Shown here piece by piece: positions 59,504 to 64,000 of a stretch of 64,000 bases of DNA. The notes under the pieces were generated by a model. The model was not told the origin of the DNA and made no database searches. It saw only the letters and a list, made by a program, of their open reading frames with translations. Source of the stretch: Acidobacteriota bacterium (lineage in GTDB: Bacteria; Acidobacteriota; Polarisedimenticolia; J045). Every line of letters begins with the position of its first letter. Positions within the stretch are counted from its first letter, which is position 1. Position numbers and translations under genes: made by a program. Location of the stretch: positions 36,148 to 100,147 of the forward strand of contig JAGOJY010000014.1 in the NCBI GenBank assembly GCA_017994815.1. Direction: 5' to 3'.

Positions 59504-59767
59504 ATGGCCGAGACGGCGGGGACCTGGAAGTGCGAGCGCTGCGGGGGCGCGGACCGCGGGCGGCTGGAGTACGCGCCGTGGCCCGGACCGATCGGCGATC
59601 GGGTTCGCTCCTCGATCTGCCAGGGCTGCTGGCAGGAGTGGCTCGGGCTGCAGACGAAGTTCATCAACGAGTACCGGCTGAACGTGCTCGACCCGAACCA
59701 GGCCAAGGCGCTGCGGGACCAGATGGAGATCTTCTTCGGGTTCAAGGAGGCCGAGCCGGCCCCGTGA
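59504..59767 (+). CDS. YggX-like (Fe(2+)-trafficking family) protein with two CxxC pairs
   Basis: This 87-residue protein matches YggX in the core: YAPWPGPIGDRVRSSI, WQEWLGLQTKFINEYRLNVLDP and LRDQMEIFFGF. YggX is linked to iron handling and protection of Fe-S proteins from oxidation. Unlike E. coli YggX, which has a single N-terminal Cys, this version has Cys10/Cys13 and Cys39/Cys42, two CxxC pairs that could bind zinc or iron as a small ribbon. The start follows GGGAGAGAAGCG. It lies just upstream of ispH, which encodes an Fe-S enzyme, but the 280-base gap with its own signals suggests separate control. Confidence 0.82.
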   Translation: MAETAGTWKCERCGGADRGRLEYAPWPGPIGDRVRSSICQGCWQEWLGLQTKFINEYRLNVLDPNQAKALRDQMEIFFGFKEAEPAP

Positions 59768-59824
59768 TCGCGTGCCAAACAGCCCGCTTGCGGACGCGCT
59801 TCACATAAATCGTGCGGTGAATTT

Positions 59825-59843
59825 GCAGCACGATCTGTGCTGC
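59825..59843 (+). promoter_or_regulatory. Palindrome in the ispH upstream region (possible operator)
   Basis: GCAGCAC (59825-59831), a 5-base centre GATCT, and GTGCTGC (59837-59843) form a perfect 7-base inverted repeat. It lies 12 bases before a TTGACA (59856-59861) in the least GC-rich part of the gap. No well-spaced -10 follows the TTGACA, so the promoter itself is uncertain. Confidence 0.35.
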
Positions 59844-59982
59844 CAGCGTGATGGATTGACATGTCCGACCGGTACCCTGCTTCGCAAGATCCTCTTGACC
59901 GGGAAGCGCACCGGCGGGGTTCCACTCCCCCCAACCCTTCCGGCGCCAGCGTCCCGTGTGACCCACCGTTTCGTGGCTTCCT

Positions 59983-60032
59983 GCCCTCCGGCGCACCCCT
60001 CCCCGTTCCCGCGCCGGAGGGCGCTCTTCTTT
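59983..60032 (+). terminator. Terminator-like hairpin in the leader of ispH
   Basis: An 11-base perfect stem (59983-59993 with 60012-60022), with an 18-base C-rich loop, is followed by GCTCTTCTTT. It ends 15 bases before the ispH start codon. It may end the YggX transcript or act as an attenuator for ispH if the ispH promoter lies upstream in the gap. Confidence 0.5.
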
Positions 60033-60047
60033 CGCGGGCCCGCTGAG

Positions 60048-61253
60048 ATGGCCGACGAGACCCAGGTCGTCCGCAAGGGCTTCGGGCTGCGCGAGCAGGT
60101 CGCGGGGCAACTCGCGGACGACTACCACTGCGACCTCGTCGATCGCGCGCGCGCCCAGGACTACCGGCTGGCGTGGCCCGGGCTCGACGTGCGCATCGCC
60201 CGCGAGTTCGGCTTCTGCTACGGCGTGGAGCGCGCGATCGACTACGCGTACGAGGCCCGGCGGCGCTTTCCCGACCGGCGCCTGCTGCTCACGGGCGAGA
60301 TCATCCACAACCCGCGCGTGAACGCCCGCCTGCGCGAGATCGGCTACGAGTTCCTCGACGGCAGCTACGGCTCGCGCGCGGAGGTCGCCGATCTCGGCCC
60401 CGACGACGTGGTCCTGATCCCGGCCTTCGGCGTGTCGGTGGGGCAATTCGACCAGCTGAAATCGACCGGCGCGCTCCTGGTGGACACGACGTGCGGCTCG
60501 GTCCTGAACGTCTGGCGCAACGTCGAGCGCTACGCCAAGGACCGCTTCACCTGCCTGATCCACGGCAAGTGGAACCACGAGGAGACGCGTGCGACCGCCA
60601 GCCGCACCAGCGTCTACCCCGGCGCGCGTTACCTGATCGTCCGCGACATGGCAGAAGCCGAGATGGTCGCGCGCTACATCGAGGACGGGGGAGACGGCGC
60701 CGCGTTCCTCGAGCAGTTCCGGCAGGCCTGCTCGCCGGGCTTCGACCCGCAGAGGGACCTCGAGCGCGTCGGCATGGCGAACCAGACCACGATGCTCTCG
60801 TCCGAGTCGCTCGCCATCGCCGAGCGCATCCGGCTGGCGATCTCCCGCCGGCACGGGGAGGCCGAGGCCGCGCAGCGCTTCCGCTCGTTCGACACGATCT
60901 GCTCGGCGACCGAGGACCGGCAGCAGGCGGTCATCGCGATGCTGCAGGACCCGCCGGACCTCGTGATCATCATCGGTGGTTTCAATTCCTCCAACACCGG
61001 CCACTTGACGGAGATCTGCGCGGCCAAGGTCCCGACGTACCACATCGAGGACGCCTCGCACCTCGTCGACGCCGGCACGATCCTGCACAAGCCGCCGCAC
61101 GCGGAGCCGCTGCGCAGCTCGGGCTGGCTCCCCGCCGGCCCGCTCAGGATCGGCATCACCGCCGGCGCCTCGACGCCGGACCGCGAGATCGGTCGCGTCA
61201 TCGCGCGCCTGCTCGAGCTGCGCGGGATCGAGGACCGTCCCGAGATCTCCTGA
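60048..61253 (+). CDS. ispH: 4-hydroxy-3-methylbut-2-enyl diphosphate reductase, long (cyanobacterial/plant-like) form
   Basis: This 401-residue [4Fe-4S] enzyme carries out the last step of the MEP pathway, making IPP and DMAPP. The three cluster cysteines are Cys57 (GFCYGV), Cys149 (DTTCGSV) and Cys285 (TICSAT), and GGFNSSNTGHL supplies the substrate pocket. E. coli IspH has about 316 residues; the extra N-terminal stretch and inserts here match the longer cyanobacterial/plastid form. The ATG at 60048 starts MADETQVVRKG. The frame is open upstream, but the extension is proline-rich, covers the leader hairpin and lacks similarity. It is convergent with ftcD across a short GC hairpin (61259-61273). 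Confidence 0.95.
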   Translation: MADETQVVRKGFGLREQVAGQLADDYHCDLVDRARAQDYRLAWPGLDVRIAREFGFCYGVERAIDYAYEARRRFPDRRLLLTGEIIHNPRVNARLREIGYEFLDGSYGSRAEVADLGPDDVVLIPAFGVSVGQFDQLKSTGALLVDTTCGSVLNVWRNVERYAKDRFTCLIHGKWNHEETRATASRTSVYPGARYLIVRDMAEAEMVARYIEDGGDGAAFLEQFRQACSPGFDPQRDLERVGMANQTTMLSSESLAIAERIRLAISRRHGEAEAAQRFRSFDTICSATEDRQQAVIAMLQDPPDLVIIIGGFNSSNTGHLTEICAAKVPTYHIEDASHLVDAGTILHKPPHAEPLRSSGWLPAGPLRIGITAGASTPDREIGRVIARLLELRGIEDRPEIS

Positions 61254-61258
61254 GCTGC

Positions 61259-61273
61259 GGGGCCGGCGGCCCC
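61259..61273. terminator. Short GC hairpin between convergent ispH and ftcD
   Basis: GGGGCC and GGCCCC, with a 3-base loop, occupy most of the 25-base gap between two converging genes. There is no T-run in either direction, so intrinsic termination is only possible, not clear. Confidence 0.3.
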
Positions 61274-61278
61274 GTACG

Positions 61279-62952
61279 TCACACGGCCAGCGCGGACTCC
61301 ACGCGAGCGGTCGCGCGCGCGGTCGTTTCGCGCGCGGCCGCGAGCAGGTCGTCGAGGCGTGCGGCGGTGCGCTGCCGCTCCTCGGCGTCGGGCAGTCCCG
61401 GCAGGTTGATCCGCACGTTCAGCGCCGCACCCTCGGTGGCGGTGCGCGCGCACCACGCCGCGACGCCGGCGTCGGACATCGCTGCGGGCAGGCCGACGCT
61501 CGTCACCCGCTCGGCGAGCCGCGCCACGTCGCCGGCCAGCCCGACCACGGTGAGCGGCACGTCGATCGCGCGGCGGGTCGCGGCGAGGATCGCGGCGTCC
61601 CGTTCGGCCTGCTGCTCGGGCGTCTTCTTCGGCAGGCGTCGCGCCGCGCGGATCGCGTCGAACGCCGCCGAGTCCTCGTCGATCGCGCGCAGCAGCCGTT
61701 CCTCGAGTTCTTGCGCCGCCACGCCGAGCTGCTCGACCTCGCCGCGGGCCGTCGCGGTCGCGCCGGGGTGGGTCAGCGCCGCGACCATCGAGACCAGCGA
61801 CGCCCCGAGCGCCCCCGCGAGCGCCGAGACCGAGCCGCCTCCCGGCGCGGGGGAGGAGCGCGACAGCTCATCGCAGAAGCCGACCAAAGACAGCCCGCGC
61901 AGGCCCTGCTCGCGCGCGGCGAGCCGGTACTCGATGATCGCCCGCGCGGGGTCGAACGGCTTGACGTCGTCGAGGCCGAGGCTGGTCCGCGCGGCGTCGA
62001 CCAGGTCGGGCTCCGGCACCGCCGTGGTCTTGCCCTGCGCGGCGAGGTAGTGCTCGCCAGCCCGGCGCACCGCGGCGAGCGGGATCAGGCCGACCAGCTC
62101 GGAGCCGGTCACGCGCAGCCCGCGCGCGCGCGCCGCCTCGCGCACCGCCTCGAACGCGGCGTGCGGCGGCGTCTGTTCGAAGTCCAACAGGTTGATCGAG
62201 ACCTGCGCCCGGCCGAACTCCGGGATGTACCAGCCGACGGCGCGCACCGCGTTCAGCTTGCCCGGCACGCGCAGCGGCTCGCCCGCCGCGTCGCGGACGA
62301 TCTTGCCCGCCGCGTCGCGCGCGATCCGCCCCTGCTCCCGAATCTCCAGCGCGATGTCGTGCGCCAGCTTCTGGTCGCGGGTGTTGAGGTCGACGTTGTA
62401 CGCGATGAGGAACGGCCGCGCGCCGACGATCGTCGCGCCCGAGCGCGGGCGGAACTCGGCCGGGCCGAAGTCCGGCTGTCCCGCGGGGTCCGCCAGCTTC
62501 TCCGGCAGCCCCTCGTACTCGCCCTTGCGCACCTCGGCCAGCGAGGCGCGTTCGGGGCGCGTCGCCGCGCGCTCGTACAGGTACACCGGGATGTCGAGTT
62601 CCTCGGCCATGCGCCGGCCGACCTGCCGCGCCAGCGCCACGCAGTCATCCATCGTCGCGCCGCCGCCGACCGGGACGAAGGGCACCACGTCCACCGCGCC
62701 GAGCCGGGCGTGCGCCCCGCGGTGCGAGCGCATGTCGATCAGGCCCAGCGCCGTCCGCGCGAGGCGGAACGCGGCCTCGGCCACCCCTTCCGGCGCGCCG
62801 ACGAACGTGAACACCGTGCGGTTGGTTTCCGCGCCGGGGTCGACGTCGAGCAGTTCGACGCCCGCGACCTCGCGCACGGCGGCCGCGACCGCGTCGAGGA
62901 CCTGGCGGTCGCGCCCCTCGGAGATGTTCGGCACGCACTCGATGATCTTCAC
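61279..62952 (-). CDS. ftcD: Bifunctional glutamate formimidoyltransferase / formiminotetrahydrofolate cyclodeaminase
   Basis: This 557-residue enzyme moves the formimino group from formiminoglutamate (a histidine breakdown product) to tetrahydrofolate and then deaminates it to methenyl-THF. The N-terminal transferase (about 1-300) has ECVPNISEGRD, DMRSHRGAHARLGAVDVVPFVP and NVDLNT. The C-terminal cyclodeaminase (about 345-557) has SRSSPAPGGGSVSALAGALGA and helical remainder. Both halves look intact, as in the mammalian and acidobacterial fused forms. No hut genes are visible nearby. The GTG start overlaps the stop of the oxidoreductase gene by 4 bases. Confidence 0.95.
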   Translation of the reverse strand: MKIIECVPNISEGRDRQVLDAVAAAVREVAGVELLDVDPGAETNRTVFTFVGAPEGVAEAAFRLARTALGLIDMRSHRGAHARLGAVDVVPFVPVGGGATMDDCVALARQVGRRMAEELDIPVYLYERAATRPERASLAEVRKGEYEGLPEKLADPAGQPDFGPAEFRPRSGATIVGARPFLIAYNVDLNTRDQKLAHDIALEIREQGRIARDAAGKIVRDAAGEPLRVPGKLNAVRAVGWYIPEFGRAQVSINLLDFEQTPPHAAFEAVREAARARGLRVTGSELVGLIPLAAVRRAGEHYLAAQGKTTAVPEPDLVDAARTSLGLDDVKPFDPARAIIEYRLAAREQGLRGLSLVGFCDELSRSSPAPGGGSVSALAGALGASLVSMVAALTHPGATATARGEVEQLGVAAQELEERLLRAIDEDSAAFDAIRAARRLPKKTPEQQAERDAAILAATRRAIDVPLTVVGLAGDVARLAERVTSVGLPAAMSDAGVAAWCARTATEGAALNVRINLPGLPDAEERQRTAARLDDLLAAARETTARATARVESALAV

Positions 62953-63908
62953 GCGTTCTCACCCAGGGCGGACTGGATCAGCGCCGCGGCCTCGACGGCC
63001 GCGAGCCCGTCTTCCAGCGGGATGGGGGTGGGCTTGTCTTCGATCATCGCGTCGACGAACGAGCGCAGGACCTCGCGCACCGTCGGCACCGGGGGATCGA
63101 CCGGCAGCGTGTGCCGGGTCCGGCCGTGGACCTCGGCCAACGTGCCGTGCATCTGGTCCGCGGTCAGCACGCCGGCCGAGCCGACGATCTCGATCCGGCC
63201 GGTGCGCGCCCCGGCGGCGCGCGTGTTCTCCAGCGTGGCGAGCAGGTCGCCCGGTTCGAGGCGCAGGACCGCCGCGAACGCGTCGGGGACGTTGCGCGTG
63301 GCGATGCGCCGCCCGAACGCGCGCACCTCGACCACCTCGGCGCCCGAGAAGAAGCGCAGCAGGTCCACGCCGTGCGCGGCGACGTTGAGCACCGGGCCGC
63401 CCTCGGCGGGGTCGTCGAGCCACGCCCGCGCCGCCGGTTCGTAGCGCTGGTCGATCGAGATCGCCTGGATCTCGCCGACGCGCTGCCGCATGTCCCACAG
63501 CGCGCGCACCACGCTGTTGTAGCGCAGCGTGTGCGCGACCATGGCGCGGATGCCGGCCGAGCGGGCGGAGTGGATCGCGTGTCGTGCCGCCGCGGGCGAG
63601 GTCGCGAGCGGCTTTTCGACCAGGACCGGTTTCTTCGCGGCGGCCGCGGCCGCGATCGCGTCCGGGTGCAAGGACGGCGGGAGCACGGCCACGAGGACGT
63701 CGACCGCCGGATCCGCGACCAGCCCCGCGACGCTGTCGTGGAAGGTCACGTCGCGCAGCCGCGCCCAGGCGCGGCCCGTCTCCGGATCGCGCCGGTGCAC
63801 GGCGACGAGCCGCGCGCGCGGCACGTCGCCGGCGAGCAGGTGCTGCGCGTACCGCATCCCGTGGCGGCCGAGCCCGGCCAGCCCGATCCCGAGGCTCTTG
63901 GAGGTCAT
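62949..63908 (-). CDS. Gfo/Idh/MocA-family oxidoreductase
   Basis: This 319-residue NAD(P)-dependent dehydrogenase has a Rossmann N-terminus (GIGLAGLGRHGMRYAQHL), the family's VLVEKPLA motif near residue 95 carrying the catalytic-site Lys, and a C-terminal beta-sheet domain with GGPVLNVAAHGVDLLRFF near 175. Its substrate is probably a sugar, inositol or similar polyol, but it cannot be told from the sequence. ATG at 63908 begins MTSKSLGIG. The stop overlaps the ftcD start, so the two are cotranslated, though no pathway link between them is known to me. A gene on the same strand may end at 63986, just inside the window edge. Confidence 0.92.
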   Translation of the reverse strand: MTSKSLGIGLAGLGRHGMRYAQHLLAGDVPRARLVAVHRRDPETGRAWARLRDVTFHDSVAGLVADPAVDVLVAVLPPSLHPDAIAAAAAAKKPVLVEKPLATSPAAARHAIHSARSAGIRAMVAHTLRYNSVVRALWDMRQRVGEIQAISIDQRYEPAARAWLDDPAEGGPVLNVAAHGVDLLRFFSGAEVVEVRAFGRRIATRNVPDAFAAVLRLEPGDLLATLENTRAAGARTGRIEIVGSAGVLTADQMHGTLAEVHGRTRHTLPVDPPVPTVREVLRSFVDAMIEDKPTPIPLEDGLAAVEAAALIQSALGENA

Positions 63909-64000
63909 GCGCTTGGTCCCGCGGCACCCGGATCCCGGGGCCGCGGAAGGTTAACACGGGGGCCCGCGGCGGGAGCCGGGGCGCGTCAGCCGTAGATCAG

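Noticed and set aside
63986..64000. Possible 3' end of a further minus-strand gene (stop at 63986-63988)
   Set aside because: Only four codons are visible, far too little to call a gene.

Overview
The window is 64 kb of very GC-rich bacterial chromosome (roughly 70% or more by eye). It is almost completely coding, genes are packed on both strands, and many neighbours overlap by 4 bases (ATGA or GTGA). Several traits point to a diderm bacterium: MCE/Mla, YdbH-like and AsmA-like lipid-transport proteins, Lnt, lipoproteins, an OmpA-like barrel and RND pumps. The gene mix suggests Acidobacteriota (Thermoanaerobaculia-like): a GWxTD protein, a Ser/Thr kinase with a TPR-like sensor region, an S46 dipeptidyl-peptidase, bifunctional FTCD, and an EF-G of the mitochondrial/spdEFG1 type. 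A deltaproteobacterial-grade relative cannot be excluded. No rRNA, tRNA, insertion sequence, phage gene or CRISPR array was recognised.

Layout. 1-7.3 kb: the end of an AsmA-like protein, a DUF2058 protein, class I fructose-bisphosphate aldolase, an ECF sigma/zinc-finger anti-sigma pair, a YbjN-like protein, and an EF-G/P-loop ATPase operon. 7.3-14 kb: a small secreted cysteine-rich protein with a textbook terminator, NADP-malic enzyme with a phosphotransacetylase-like tail, and a 1098-residue exported protein of unknown family. 14-22 kb: the mlaE-mlaF-mlaD lipid transporter, an S46 peptidase with DPP11-type specificity, an aspartase fused to a cyclic-nucleotide-binding-like domain, and an outer-membrane barrel. 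22-31.5 kb: a tight plus-strand run of receiver-DUF3052 fusion, HrpB helicase, YdbH-like protein, a YnbE/YdbL fusion lipoprotein, a free-standing alanyl-tRNA editing protein and a glutamine amidotransferase. 31.5-35 kb: a lone receiver protein, a Maf/MptE-like glycosylation protein and TruA.

35.2-49.2 kb is the most unusual region. It is a six-gene, 14-kb transcription unit encoding an ABC ATPase, an ABC-2 permease fused to a degenerate M1-peptidase-like ectodomain, a periplasmic adaptor lipoprotein, an RND pump, a second RND pump fused to a complete ABC ATPase, and a second ABC-2 permease. It reads as a hybrid ABC/RND exporter. In the fusion, the ABC domain appears to be split by a roughly 180-residue membrane insertion.

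49.4-64 kb: a Ser/Thr kinase, a small secreted protein, a frameshifted nucleotidyltransferase pseudogene, Lnt, a HEAT-like/zinc-ribbon protein, the GWxTD protein, a YggX-like protein with two CxxC pairs, long-type IspH behind a leader with a hairpin, FTCD and a Gfo/Idh/MocA oxidoreductase.

Two themes recur. Three separate intermembrane lipid-transport modules (AsmA-like, Mla/MCE, YdbH/YnbE/YdbL) lie within 30 kb. Several genes have a -10-like hexamer (TAGAAT, TATCAT, TATCCT) ending only 6-10 bases before the start codon with no Shine-Dalgarno sequence, which suggests leaderless transcripts.
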